In this document: positions 1-7,985 of the stretch, in pieces
Position numbering within the stretch: the first letter of the stretch is position 1
Layout: every line of letters begins with the position of its first letter
Assembly (NCBI GenBank): GCA_963727235.1
Contig: CAVSFZ010000028.1
Span: 62,001 to 126,000, forward strand
Reading direction: 5' to 3'
Source of the DNA: CAVPTL01 sp963727235
Lineage (GTDB): Bacteria > Actinomycetota > Thermoleophilia > Gaiellales > JAICJC01
Length of the DNA: 64,000 bases
Program-made: the position numbers and the translations under genes
The notes under the pieces: generated by a model
Databases searched by the model: none
Told to the model about the DNA's origin: nothing
What the model saw: the letters and a program-made list of their open reading frames with translations, nothing else

Positions 1-270
1 GGTGCGCAGGGAGACGGTGCGGTACACGGAGTTATCAATCAGCGTCTTGAAGTTGTCCAGCGAATAGGAGTGCACCACCGTGAAGGTGAGCGGGTCGAGC
101 GCCCACAGCGATGCGAACAGCATCACCACCAGCGCACCGAGGTAGATCACCCCCAGCCAGGTCAGCGGCGGGATCAGCAGGAGCAGCGCCTTCAGCCAAC
201 GGCGGCCGTACAGAAACGCCGAGAGCCGGCGCCGGATACCACGTGGGTGAGCTTCGGTCGCAGACGTCAT
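1..270 (-). CDS. ABC transporter permease, PotB-type (partial, 3' end outside window)
   Basis: The first 90 codons of an inner-membrane permease of the spermidine/putrescine ABC importer type are present; the gene runs off the left edge. Translation from ATG at 270 gives a basic N-terminus (PRGIRRRLSAFLYGRR), then a long hydrophobic segment (residues about 30-60) and an SLDNFKTLI stretch typical of PotB periplasmic loops. It follows the binding-protein gene on the same strand and belongs with the ATPase further upstream. Family is clear from the order ATPase, lipoprotein, permease; the substrate is not. Confidence 0.85.
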   Translation of the reverse strand, partial: MTSATEAHPRGIRRRLSAFLYGRRWLKALLLLIPPLTWLGVIYLGALVVMLFASLWALDPLTFTVVHSYSLDNFKTLIDNSVYRTVSLRT

Positions 271-279
271 CTGGAAACC

Positions 280-311
280 GTGCTGGAGGCGGTGCGGAGC
301 GCCTCCAGCAC
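280..311 (-). terminator. intercistronic hairpin between binding-protein and permease genes
   Basis: Perfect 11-bp arms (GTGCTGGAGGC at 280-290 and its complement at 301-311) enclose a 10-base loop between the binding-protein stop and the permease start. There is no T-run, so it is more likely an mRNA-stabilising or attenuating stem that lets the binding protein be made in excess over the permease than a full terminator. Confidence 0.5.
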
Positions 312-320
312 GGACTCATC

Positions 321-1529
321 TCATCCCAGGATCGACGTCCAGGCCTGCGACCACTCCGCGTATCCGACGCAGTCCGATTGACCGTTATCGCAGGTTGGAA
401 GCGGGGTCTTCCAGTAGTAGATGTTGTCGAAGTACGCCGGGTCGGTGACGTGATAGTCGGCGCAATAGTTTGGCTGCACCTTGTCCAAATCGGCACACGC
501 CTTGGGGTTGGCGGGTGCTGATCCGAACGTGTAGGCCGTCTTTGCCTGGGCCGCCGGCGTGGTGGCGTACGCCATCCACTTCAGCATGCAGTTGGGATGC
601 GCCGCCTTGGAGTACATCATCCAGGTGTCGGCCCAGCCGGTCATCCCCTCCTTGGGGACGATCGAGGCGACAGGCACCTTGTCGGCCTTGAGCGCGTTGT
701 ACTGATACGGCCAGGCTTGTCCGATCACCAGGTTGCCGTTCTTGAAGTCCTGGATCTCGGAGGTGAAGCTCGACCAGTAGTTCCCGATCTGGGCGTGCTG
801 CTTCTTGAGCAGATTGACCGCCGCGTCGAACTGGTCCTGCGTCAGCTCGTACGGATCGGTGATGCCGAGCGAGGGGTCAGACGACTTCAGGTAGAGCGCG
901 GCGTCCGCGATGTAGATCGGACTGTTGTATGCGGTGGTCTTCCCCTTATAGCTGGTGCCGTCGAAAACGACGCCCCAACTGGTGGGCGCCGGCTTGACCA
1001 CGCTGGTGTTGTACATCAGGACGTTTCCGCCCCATTCGTAGGATGTGCCGTAGTGCACGCCCTTGACGGTGTTGTGCGGGGGCGACTGCAGCTTGGGGCT
1101 GATGTCTTTGAAGTCCGGAACAAGCGCGGTGTCGATGGGGGCCACCTCTTTGCCGGCGATCAGCCGGAGGGTCGCGTCGCCCGAGGCCGACACGCCGTCG
1201 TAGTTCCCCGAGCTCATCAGCGTCACCATCTGGTCGGAGGTCTGGCCGTATGTGACCTTCACCTGACACCCGGTGGCGGCTTCAAACGGTTTGACCACGT
1301 TGGGCTCCGTGTATCCCTGCCACGCGATCAGGTTGAGCTGACCTTCGGTCGGCCCGATCTTGGTGCGCATCGGGACGCCGTTGCCGTTGGCGGGCATGGT
1401 TTGCCCGGCCGGCAGGCTGGCGGCAGTGCTGTCGGAGCTGCTGGAGCTGCCGCAGCCGGCCGCGACCGCCAAAATCATCGCCAGGCCCGCCACCAGCCAG
1501 AATCCACCATTGATACCAAACCACTTCAT
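321..1529 (-). CDS. ABC transporter substrate-binding lipoprotein, PotD/spermidine-putrescine type
   Basis: A 402-residue extracytoplasmic binding protein. The N-terminus is a lipoprotein signal: a hydrophobic stretch then lipobox AVAAGC with Cys26, followed by a Ser-rich linker. The mature part has family-1 binding-protein features (NLIAWQGYTEPNVVKPFE near the start, GQAWPYQYNALK, and a C-terminal PNCMLKWMAYATTP hinge region). The start is ATG at 1529 because AGGAGG lies just upstream and the ATG overlaps the ATPase stop as ATGA. The nearby ATPase and permease make it the receptor of a polyamine-like importer; the ligand cannot be told. Confidence 0.9.
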   Translation of the reverse strand: MKWFGINGGFWLVAGLAMILAVAAGCGSSSSSDSTAASLPAGQTMPANGNGVPMRTKIGPTEGQLNLIAWQGYTEPNVVKPFEAATGCQVKVTYGQTSDQMVTLMSSGNYDGVSASGDATLRLIAGKEVAPIDTALVPDFKDISPKLQSPPHNTVKGVHYGTSYEWGGNVLMYNTSVVKPAPTSWGVVFDGTSYKGKTTAYNSPIYIADAALYLKSSDPSLGITDPYELTQDQFDAAVNLLKKQHAQIGNYWSSFTSEIQDFKNGNLVIGQAWPYQYNALKADKVPVASIVPKEGMTGWADTWMMYSKAAHPNCMLKWMAYATTPAAQAKTAYTFGSAPANPKACADLDKVQPNYCADYHVTDPAYFDNIYYWKTPLPTCDNGQSDCVGYAEWSQAWTSILG

Positions 1530-2602
1530 GCCGATACCTCCTCGGGGTTGCTCGGGACGACGTCCACTCGACGATTGTGCTCGCGGTCCCAGATCAGCTT
1601 GACCTGCGTGCCCCGGGCCGCCAGAGCGTCCATCGAGGACGTCGATTGGTTCTGCTGGATCACCACCAACTCGCCGCCGGTGTCGAGGGCGACGATGTAG
1701 CGGGTGTTGACGCCGAGGTAGACGACGTCTCGAATCGTGCCCGTGACCGAGCACTCGGAGTCGGAGGCGGCGGCATCTCGGTCCGCGAGCCGGATCTTCT
1801 CAGGCCGTACGGTGAAGGTCGCCTCGGAGCCGGAGATGATCGCAGCCGACTCGCCTGACACGAGGTTCGAGGTGCCCACGAATCCCGCCACAAACTCCGT
1901 CAGCGGCGACTCGTACACCTCGGCCGGCGAGCCCACCTGGTCGATTTGCCCGTTGTTGAACACCGCCAGCCGGTCGCTCATGGCAAGCGCCTCGTCCTGG
2001 TCGTGGGTGACGAAGATGAAGGTGATGCCCACCTCCTTTTGGATCGACTTCAGCTCGATCTGCATCTGCTCGCGGAGCTTCAGGTCGAGGGCGCCCAACG
2101 GCTCGTCCAACAGCAGCACCCGAGGCCGATTGACCAGCGCCCGCGCGAGTGCAACTCGCTGCCGCTGGCCGCCGGAGAGCTGCGACGGCTTGCGCTTGCC
2201 CATCCCGGGAAGGCGCACCATCTCCAGTGCCTCCTCGACTCTCGTGTTGCGCTCGCCGCGGGAGACCCGCTTGACCATCAGCCCGTATCCGACGTTCTGG
2301 GCGACCGTCATGTGCGGGAACAGCGCGTAATCCTGAAACACGGTGTTCACATCACGGTCGTACGGTGGCAGGTGAGAGACGTCCTGACCGCGGAGCCGCA
2401 CCACCCCCTCGGTGGGAAGGTCAAACCCGGCGATCATCCGGAGCGTGGTTGTCTTGCCGGAGCCGGAGGGCCCCAGCATCGAGAAGAACTCGCCGTCCTC
2501 GACGGTCAGGTCGACTCGATCGACCGCAACCACATCCCCGTATGTCTTGCGCACCCGCTCGAGCGCCACCGCGGGCACGCCCGAGTCACCGGCGACTGAC
2601 AA
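1526..2602 (-). CDS. ABC transporter ATP-binding protein, PotA-type
   Basis: A 358-residue ATPase that energises the importer encoded by the next two genes. It shows Walker A GPSGSGKTT (residues 44-52), Q-loop, signature LSGGQRQRVALARAL, Walker B VLLLDEPLGALD, H-loop FVTHDQDEA, and a C-terminal TOBE-like domain (about 250-358) with TVRPEKIRL. The first start is TTG at 2602 without a clear Shine-Dalgarno, so the true start may lie a few codons inside. It overlaps the downstream binding-protein gene by four bases, so the three genes are one operon. Confidence 0.92.
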   Translation of the reverse strand: MSVAGDSGVPAVALERVRKTYGDVVAVDRVDLTVEDGEFFSMLGPSGSGKTTTLRMIAGFDLPTEGVVRLRGQDVSHLPPYDRDVNTVFQDYALFPHMTVAQNVGYGLMVKRVSRGERNTRVEEALEMVRLPGMGKRKPSQLSGGQRQRVALARALVNRPRVLLLDEPLGALDLKLREQMQIELKSIQKEVGITFIFVTHDQDEALAMSDRLAVFNNGQIDQVGSPAEVYESPLTEFVAGFVGTSNLVSGESAAIISGSEATFTVRPEKIRLADRDAAASDSECSVTGTIRDVVYLGVNTRYIVALDTGGELVVIQQNQSTSSMDALAARGTQVKLIWDREHNRRVDVVPSNPEEVSA

Positions 2603-2695
2603 ACGACTGCTCTGAGTGCAGGTCAGACATGGCCCGAGAGTATAAACCCGGCGCTCGCCCTCCCGTGGTTACGGTTCGACGTTCATCGGCGGGTA

Positions 2696-2730
2696 ACGTG
2701 AATAACGGTGCCTGGCACCGTTATTCACGT
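2696..2730. repeat. palindromic repeat, copy 1 (GGTGCC-T-GGCACC core)
   Basis: A perfect palindrome with 17-base arms (ACGTGAATAACGGTGCC and its complement) around a single T. It lies between the sigma-factor gene and the ABC operon, and the TGA stop of the sigma factor (2727-2725) is part of the right arm. Six more copies of the same core occur in this window. Confidence 0.9.
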
Positions 2731-3762
2731 CGGCTCTGGGGCAAGCCCGAATCTCCCGAACGCGTGCGGGATCATGAACGCAGTGATTGCCGATATGCGT
2801 TCGCCGCGAAGCGTCAGCACGTCGACGGCGTGCGGGGCGAACGCGCCGGCACGACCGTCCCAGCGATAGCTGCCAAAGGCGATCTGTCCGCTCGCCCGCA
2901 CCGATACGAGTCGCCACCGCCCGCCTGCCAGCGGCCAGTCGGCCAAGAACGCGCCGATCGCTTCGCCGCCGCGATACCAGGTCGCCCTGGGCGGCATGGC
3001 CAGCACCGCGTCCTCGGTCAGCAGGGCCAGGATCGAGTCCACGTCGCAGCTCTCCCACGCCCGCACGTAGCAATCCACCAGCCGTCCCAGCCGCGCGTCG
3101 CCCAGCGAGAGCAGCGTCGCCTGTTGGCTCTGGCCGTCCACCCGCGCATCCACCGTCTTGTGAGCGCGCTGCAGGGCGCTGTAGACCGAGGCCGGGGTGG
3201 TGTCGAGCGCCTCAGCCACCTCCCGGGCCGAGAAACCCAGCACGTCCCGCAGGATCAACACCGCCCGTTGCCTCGCCGGCAGATGCTGCAGCGCCGCGAT
3301 GAATGCCAGCTCGACGCTCTCGCGCTGCTCGTATCTGGCTGCTGGGGCATCCGGCGGGTGATCGCCCAGCTCGCGATCGGGATAGGGATCGATCCACACC
3401 GACTCGACCAGCGGCTCACCGGGGCGCTGATTGAGCGCAGCGGGCGGCCCGTGGTCGACGGGCAGCATCCGCCGCCCCCGCCGCTCGATCGCTTTCAGGC
3501 ACGCGTTGGTCGCGATCGTGTAGAGCCACGACCGCAGCGAGCTTCGGCTCTCGAACCGGGGTAGCCCCCGCCAGGCCTGCAGAAGCGTGTCCTGAAGGGC
3601 GTCCTCGGCATCTTGGATCGACCCCAGCATCCGGTAGCAATGGGCCTGGAGCGCCGAACGGTACGGGGCCACCAGCCGGCCGTAGGCGTCGTCGTCGCCG
3701 CGCTGTGCACGTGCGAGCAGATCATGCTCGGTCGTGCCCTCGGGTGTGACCGTTGCCGTCAT
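2725..3762 (-). CDS. RNA polymerase sigma-70 family factor with SnoaL-like C-terminal domain
   Basis: A 345-residue ECF-like sigma factor. Region 2 is residues about 15-85, with CYRMLGSIQDAEDALQDTLLQAW and RSWLYTIATNACL. Region 4 is about 140-190, with HLPARQRAVLILRDVLGFS and a helix-turn-helix REVAEALDTTPASVYSALQRA. The remaining ~150 residues resemble the SnoaL/NTF2-like tail of the SigX5-type ECF group (CDVDSILALLTEDAVLAMPP), thought to sense or restrain activity. No anti-sigma gene is adjacent; a 98-residue protein is encoded 12 bases upstream on the same strand. Its stop codon lies inside a palindromic repeat. Confidence 0.9.
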   Translation of the reverse strand: MTATVTPEGTTEHDLLARAQRGDDDAYGRLVAPYRSALQAHCYRMLGSIQDAEDALQDTLLQAWRGLPRFESRSSLRSWLYTIATNACLKAIERRGRRMLPVDHGPPAALNQRPGEPLVESVWIDPYPDRELGDHPPDAPAARYEQRESVELAFIAALQHLPARQRAVLILRDVLGFSAREVAEALDTTPASVYSALQRAHKTVDARVDGQSQQATLLSLGDARLGRLVDCYVRAWESCDVDSILALLTEDAVLAMPPRATWYRGGEAIGAFLADWPLAGGRWRLVSVRASGQIAFGSYRWDGRAGAFAPHAVDVLTLRGERISAITAFMIPHAFGRFGLAPEPT

Positions 3763-3774
3763 CGTGGCATCAGT

Positions 3775-4071
3775 CTAGGCATGGAAACGAAACGACCCGA
3801 CCTCCTCCAGCTCGGCCACGACCGGCGGTTCGTCGCAGCGATCGCGGATGCCTTCCTGGAACTCCTGGAATTCCTTCAGCCCGGGCAGCGGCGACTCGCC
3901 CTCGGTGGCCGCCATATGCACGAAGGTGACGCCGTCCCCGAGCTTGAAGGTCGCATATCGCAGTCCCTCGGGACCCAGGTCGTGGAGTGCGGCGTAGACA
4001 GACCGCACCAGCTCCTCGTTGCGAGCCACCTGGTCGGGTTTGACCCGGTATCGAACCATCACGCGTTTCAT
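3775..4071 (-). CDS. small conserved hypothetical protein (dimeric alpha/beta-barrel-like)
   Basis: A 98-residue soluble protein. ATG at 4071 is preceded by GGGAGGAG at good spacing, so the longer reading starting at 4116 is not used. The sequence starts VMVRYRVKPDQVARNEELVR and later has YATFKLGDGVTFVHMAA, a strand-helix-strand pattern like small ferredoxin-fold (ABM-like) proteins. It is 12 bases upstream of the sigma-factor gene on the same strand, so the two are likely co-expressed. The function is unknown. Confidence 0.75.
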   Translation of the reverse strand: MKRVMVRYRVKPDQVARNEELVRSVYAALHDLGPEGLRYATFKLGDGVTFVHMAATEGESPLPGLKEFQEFQEGIRDRCDEPPVVAELEEVGSFRFHA

Positions 4072-4138
4072 CGGACTCCTCCCGTTTACAGGCAGAGATC
4101 CTCGGAACGCCCGCAATCCATCGCTCGAACGTGGATTC

Positions 4139-4906
4139 CTAGGTGATGTCCATGGGCGGGTACGGGAAGCAGCGGGCCATCGCGCCGCCGTCGACGGTGA
4201 TCTCGGCGCCGTTCACGTACGAGGCCCAATCCGTGAGCAGGAACGTGACCACGTCGGCCACCTCCTCCGGCTGGCCCACCCGCAGCAGCGGGGCGAGCTC
4301 GCCCTCGCGCCGCAGCGCCTCCTCGCGGTCGAGGTCGGGCGGCAGGGTGGTGTAGGTCATCGGCGTCTCGATGCAGCCCGGCAGCACCGCGTTGGCGCGG
4401 ATCCCGAACGGTCCGTAGTCGACCGCGATGCTCTTGGTCGCCATCAGGATGCCGGACTTGGCCGCGTCGTACACGTAGTACCGCGGGAACGCCGCCACGC
4501 CCTGGATCGACGAGATGTTCACGATCGACCCCGTACGTCGCGGGAGCATCCGCTGCACCGCCACCGACGACCCGAACATCGGCCCCATCAGCAGCACCCG
4601 AAGCCCCTTGGCGATGTGCTCCTCGGTGGCCTCGTGGGCGCTCGAGACCCAGTCGATGCCGGCGTTATTGACCCACCAGGTCAGCTCGCCGTGCTTTTCG
4701 GCGGCGTCGGCCGCCCGTTCGTGGGTCGACCATTCGCCGATGTCCCCCACGACCGGCACCAGCCGGTCGCCGAGCTGGGACACCGCTTCGTCCAGCGCCG
4801 CCCGGTCGCGATCGACGCCGACCACGATCGCGCCCTCCTCGATCAGCCGCTCGGTCACGGCCCGGCCGATCCCGACTGCGGCACCGGTGACAACCGCGGC
4901 GATCAC
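4139..4906 (-). CDS. SDR family oxidoreductase
   Basis: A 255-residue classical short-chain dehydrogenase. Cofactor motif TGAAVGIG is at 7-14, WVNNAG at 78-83, catalytic Ser in NISS near 132, and Tyr146/Lys150 in YDAAK. Asp in VGVDRD after beta-2 suggests NAD(H). It is a close paralog of the SDR at 10770-11564: both share an SIVNISSIQGVAA stretch and an unusual C-terminal GAMxRCFPxP tail. GTG at 4906 is the start. The substrate is unknown; the surrounding genes suggest a hydroxy acid or sugar-derived alcohol. Confidence 0.9.
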   Translation of the reverse strand: MIAAVVTGAAVGIGRAVTERLIEEGAIVVGVDRDRAALDEAVSQLGDRLVPVVGDIGEWSTHERAADAAEKHGELTWWVNNAGIDWVSSAHEATEEHIAKGLRVLLMGPMFGSSVAVQRMLPRRTGSIVNISSIQGVAAFPRYYVYDAAKSGILMATKSIAVDYGPFGIRANAVLPGCIETPMTYTTLPPDLDREEALRREGELAPLLRVGQPEEVADVVTFLLTDWASYVNGAEITVDGGAMARCFPYPPMDIT

Positions 4907-4953
4907 ACTGGGCCTGCGCTGTCAACGGCAAGCGTCATGAACAGGCGGTGTTC

Positions 4954-5775
4954 CTAATCGGCTGGCAGGGTTTCGACGACGTACAGATTGGCCATCGTGC
5001 CGCCGTCGACGATCAGCTCACAGCCGTTGATCGCCGACGCGTCGTCCGAGGCCAGGAACAGGATCGACGCGGCGATCTCCTCAGAGGTCGCCATCCGCCG
5101 CTCCGGAATCCGATCGAAGTCGTTCATCACATAGTCGAATGTCTTGGAGCCCAGGAAGTCGCGGGTGAGCGGCGTCGCGGTGTATCCCGGGGCGATCAGG
5201 TTGGAGCGGATGCCGTGCTGGGCGAGCTCCCGCGCCATCGTGTTGTTGAGCCCGCGCATCCCGGCTTTCGAGGCGTTGTAGGCGCCCTCGTCGCCGTCCG
5301 CGGCAAACCCTGCGATCGACGAGATGTGCACGATCGAGCCGCCGCCGTTGGCCGCCATCACACGTGACACGCGCTGGGCCATCATGAAGGCGCCGTTCAG
5401 GTTGACGCCCATGACCTTGAACCATTCGCTATCGGGGAACTCGAGGAACGGGCAGGTGTAGCCGAAGCCGGCGCAGTTGATCAGCACGTCGATGCCGCCC
5501 CAGCGCTCGGCGGCCGCGGTCACCGCCGCGTCGACCTGTTCGGCCACCGCCACGTCGGCGACGTGCGTCCAGGCCTTGCCGCCGTCGGCCACGATCGAGG
5601 CCGCGACGGCGTCGATCTCATCCTTGGTGCGCGAGATCAGAAGCACATCGGCGCCCTCTCGGGCAGCCCTGCGAGCGGTGGCCTCGCCGATCCCCCGGCC
5701 TCCGCCGGAGAGCACCAGCCGGCTGCCTTCGAACCGGCCGGGAACGTCCGTTGATCCGAACTCTGGAGCCTTCAT
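4954..5775 (-). CDS. SDR family oxidoreductase
   Basis: A 273-residue classical SDR with a slightly changed glycine motif (LSGGGRGIG, 22-30), INCAG instead of NNAG (99-103), Ser in HISS, and Tyr166/Lys170 in YNASK. The C-terminal ELIVDGGTMANLYVVETLPAD resembles the tail of the SDR at 33558-34352, so the two are paralogs serving different clusters. ATG at 5775 follows an AT-rich 100-base leader holding a TGCCAATTGGC repeat pair. The next gene downstream on the same strand is another SDR, 47 bases away. Confidence 0.9.
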   Translation of the reverse strand: MKAPEFGSTDVPGRFEGSRLVLSGGGRGIGEATARRAAREGADVLLISRTKDEIDAVAASIVADGGKAWTHVADVAVAEQVDAAVTAAAERWGGIDVLINCAGFGYTCPFLEFPDSEWFKVMGVNLNGAFMMAQRVSRVMAANGGGSIVHISSIAGFAADGDEGAYNASKAGMRGLNNTMARELAQHGIRSNLIAPGYTATPLTRDFLGSKTFDYVMNDFDRIPERRMATSEEIAASILFLASDDASAINGCELIVDGGTMANLYVVETLPAD

Positions 5776-5842
5776 AGTGTGAATGTATCAAAAATCAAGT
5801 ATCTATGTAAGTGCTGATTTCGGCGCCGGGAACTCGTGGTTT

Positions 5843-5876
5843 TGCCAATTGGCAGTGCGAACGATTGCCAATTGGG
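5843..5876. repeat. TGCCAATTGGC-flanked repeat, copy A
   Basis: Two self-palindromic TGCCAATTGG boxes start 23 bases apart (5843 and 5866). The first is followed by AGTG and an 8-base spacer ending GAT. A second copy with the same 23-base spacing and the same TGCCAATTGGCAGTG start (opposite orientation) is at 48907-48941. Here it fills the gap between the bicupin stop and the SDR start. Confidence 0.75.
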
Positions 5877-6590
5877 TCAGTACTGCGTGTGGGCGCCCTC
5901 CGGCCCCAGCGGCACGCCCGCAAACGGCACGAAGGCGCACTCGAACCGCAGCAGCCGAGCTGTCTCGGTGAGACTGGTGAGGTCGTGCTCGACGTCGCGG
6001 CGGACGTGCACCTGGCCGCCCTCGCCCAGCGTCCCGGCGAGCCGGTCGACGCGCACATGGCACTCGCCCTCGACCACCAGATAGACGTACTCGGCGGTGT
6101 GCGACACGGCCGTCACCGACGTGCCCCGTACGAGCTCGACGCAGTCGGCCGGGAACGGGTTGGACGCGGCCGAGCGATCGCCGTCCAGCGGCCGGGTGAT
6201 CGTCATTCGGTAGTCCTCCGTCCCGGGGAGGTAGTCCGATGTGCGCCACTTGTTGTGGGCGAAGTTGGGAGCGACCAGCACGAACACCCAGGCGTCCTGC
6301 CCGCCCACCTCGGTCAGCAGGTTGTGGGGCGCGTCGGCAGGGATGTACACCAGGTCACCGGTGTTCGCCACCCGCTCCTCGCCACCCACCTCGACCATGC
6401 AGGCGCCGCTGAGCACGAAGTAGTACTCAGCCGCGTCGTCGTGGGCGTGACGCTCCGGCCCCAGGGGGTCTCCGAACAGGTGGTCGTCGCCGGCGCACCA
6501 CACCAGCGGCCCCCCGCGCACCGCCTCGGTGAAGATCAGCTGCTGCCTGACCCAGTCCTGCCACGGGCCGAGGTTGGTGAGCGGAGTCAT
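5877..6590 (-). CDS. bicupin (double cupin domain) protein
   Basis: A 237-residue two-domain cupin. The first domain (about 45-115) has HAHDDAAEYYFVLSG and GDLVYIPADAPHNL, the two metal-binding cupin motifs. The second (about 150-225) has SHTAEYVYLVVEGECHV and a weaker RRDVEHDL motif. The start is ATG at 6590, with AAAGGA upstream, rather than the longer reading into the neighbouring SDR. It is last in the MaoC-SDR-SDR-cupin block. It may be an isomerase or dioxygenase of a sugar- or ring-derived acid; the reaction is not determinable. Confidence 0.82.
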   Translation of the reverse strand: MTPLTNLGPWQDWVRQQLIFTEAVRGGPLVWCAGDDHLFGDPLGPERHAHDDAAEYYFVLSGACMVEVGGEERVANTGDLVYIPADAPHNLLTEVGGQDAWVFVLVAPNFAHNKWRTSDYLPGTEDYRMTITRPLDGDRSAASNPFPADCVELVRGTSVTAVSHTAEYVYLVVEGECHVRVDRLAGTLGEGGQVHVRRDVEHDLTSLTETARLLRFECAFVPFAGVPLGPEGAHTQY

Positions 6591-6609
6591 GCGTGTCCTT
6601 TCGTCAGTC

Positions 6610-7179
6610 TCACAGATCGCGTGCCGGATAGAACCAGGAGTAGGCCGTCCAGCCCCCGTCCAGCGGCAGCTCGCTGCCGGTGACGTAGGAGGCCGCAGAC
6701 GACGACAGGAAGTCAATCGCATCGGCCAGGTCAGAGAGCGCGGCCGGCCGGTGCATGGGCGAGCGGTCGCGCAGCGTAGCCGGGTCGCGCAGCCCCGGCA
6801 GTGCGTCGGTCTCGAGCGGTCCGTAGGCCACGATGTTGATCCGCCGCCCCTCCCGCGACCAGCGCTCGATCGACACCTTGGCCAGCGCCCTGGCGGTGGC
6901 CGCCGCCAGCTCGGCCGGCGCGTCGTGCGGCGGCATCAGCACACCCCACACCGGCACCACGGCGATGAACGAGGCGCCCTGGTCGTGGGGAAGGTGTGCG
7001 TCGGCGGACGCGGCCGCCGCCGTCAGCGATGCCGCAGGATCGTCGCCGGAGTCGCCGCCGACGATGTGAATCCACGACGTGATGGGCTCCACCGGGTCGC
7101 GATGCACCGGCGCGCGCAGGTGCCTGGAGAGCTCGGCCGCGAACGCGTCGGTCGCACCGGTGACGACGTAGTTGCTCAC
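6610..7179 (-). CDS. short degenerate SDR-like protein
   Basis: A 189-residue protein starting at GTG 7179, which overlaps the stop of the upstream SDR as GTGA. It ends like an SDR (SAASYVTGSELPLDGGWTAY), but the cofactor loop is VTGATDAFA rather than TGxxxGxG. Beta-2 to beta-3 is largely missing and no YxxxK pair is present where the catalytic helix should be. It is therefore probably not an active NAD(P) reductase; a structural partner of the adjacent full-length SDR (7176-7985) is possible. The reading frame is intact and tightly coupled, so I do not call it a pseudogene. Confidence 0.7.
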   Translation of the reverse strand: MSNYVVTGATDAFAAELSRHLRAPVHRDPVEPITSWIHIVGGDSGDDPAASLTAAAASADAHLPHDQGASFIAVVPVWGVLMPPHDAPAELAAATARALAKVSIERWSREGRRINIVAYGPLETDALPGLRDPATLRDRSPMHRPAALSDLADAIDFLSSSAASYVTGSELPLDGGWTAYSWFYPARDL

Positions 7180-7985
7180 CGCACGGCTCCCGGTTCGAGA
7201 CCGGCGCCGGCCATCCAGCCGCCGTCGATCAGGAGCGTCGTGCCGGTGATGAAGCGGGCCTTGTCCGAGGCCAGGAAGGCAACGCACTCGGCGATCTCGA
7301 CCGGCTCGGCGACCCGCCCCATCGGCGTTCGACCGGCGTACTCGGCCCGCTTGGTCGCACCTTCCAGCGTGCGCAGCACGTGCTCGAGCATCTCGGTGCG
7401 GGTGACCGCCGGCGCAACGGCGTTGACCCTGATCCCGCGGGCGGCCCACTCCACGCCCAGCACCTGGGTGAGACAGGAGATTCCCGCCTTGGCAGCGTTG
7501 TAGGCCGAACGCCCCGGATGCCCGCCGAATCCACCGATCGAGCTGAGGTTGACCACGGCTCCGCCACCTCCGGCGAGCATCGAGCGCGAGACGGCCTGGG
7601 TCATCAGGAAGGTGCCGGTCAGCATCACGTCGATCTGGCGGCGCCACTCCTCTTCGGCCAGCTCATCCGAGGGGGCGACCGTGACCACACCGGCGTTATT
7701 GATCAGCACGGCGGGCGGCCCCAGTCGAGCGGCGACCTCCCCCACCATCTGCCGCACGTCGTCACCGTCGGCGACGTCCACCCGCCGGGGCTCGGCTCGA
7801 TAGCCGGCCTCGGTGAACAGCTGTGCCCGCTCGGCGGCCGCGTCCAGGTTGATGTCACAGATCACCGCCACGCCGCCCCGGCTTGCCAGGCTCTCGGCGA
7901 TCGCCGCGCCGATGCCGCGGGCCGCACCGGTGACGATGCACACCCGGCCGGCAAACTCGTCCGCTGCCAGGATCGGATCGATCAC
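7176..7985 (-). CDS. SDR family oxidoreductase
   Basis: A 269-residue classical SDR with TGAARGIG cofactor loop, VICDIN acidic residue after beta-2 (NAD-type), LINNAG, Ser in NLSS, and catalytic YNAAK. It starts at GTG 7985, overlapping the MaoC-like gene stop as GTGA, and its own stop overlaps the next SDR-like gene in the same manner. Tight coupling to a MaoC-like dehydratase, with a divergent CoA-transferase, suggests it acts on a hydroxyacyl-CoA or related hydroxy acid. Confidence 0.9.
   Translation of the reverse strand: MIDPILAADEFAGRVCIVTGAARGIGAAIAESLASRGGVAVICDINLDAAAERAQLFTEAGYRAEPRRVDVADGDDVRQMVGEVAARLGPPAVLINNAGVVTVAPSDELAEEEWRRQIDVMLTGTFLMTQAVSRSMLAGGGGAVVNLSSIGGFGGHPGRSAYNAAKAGISCLTQVLGVEWAARGIRVNAVAPAVTRTEMLEHVLRTLEGATKRAEYAGRTPMGRVAEPVEIAECVAFLASDKARFITGTTLLIDGGWMAGAGLEPGAVR

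Noticed and set aside
5788..5813. AT-rich TGTATCAAAAATCAAGTATCTA upstream of the SDR as a GntR site
   Set aside because: It lacks the GATC-N3-GATC core of the two good sites; it is more probably just a promoter region.
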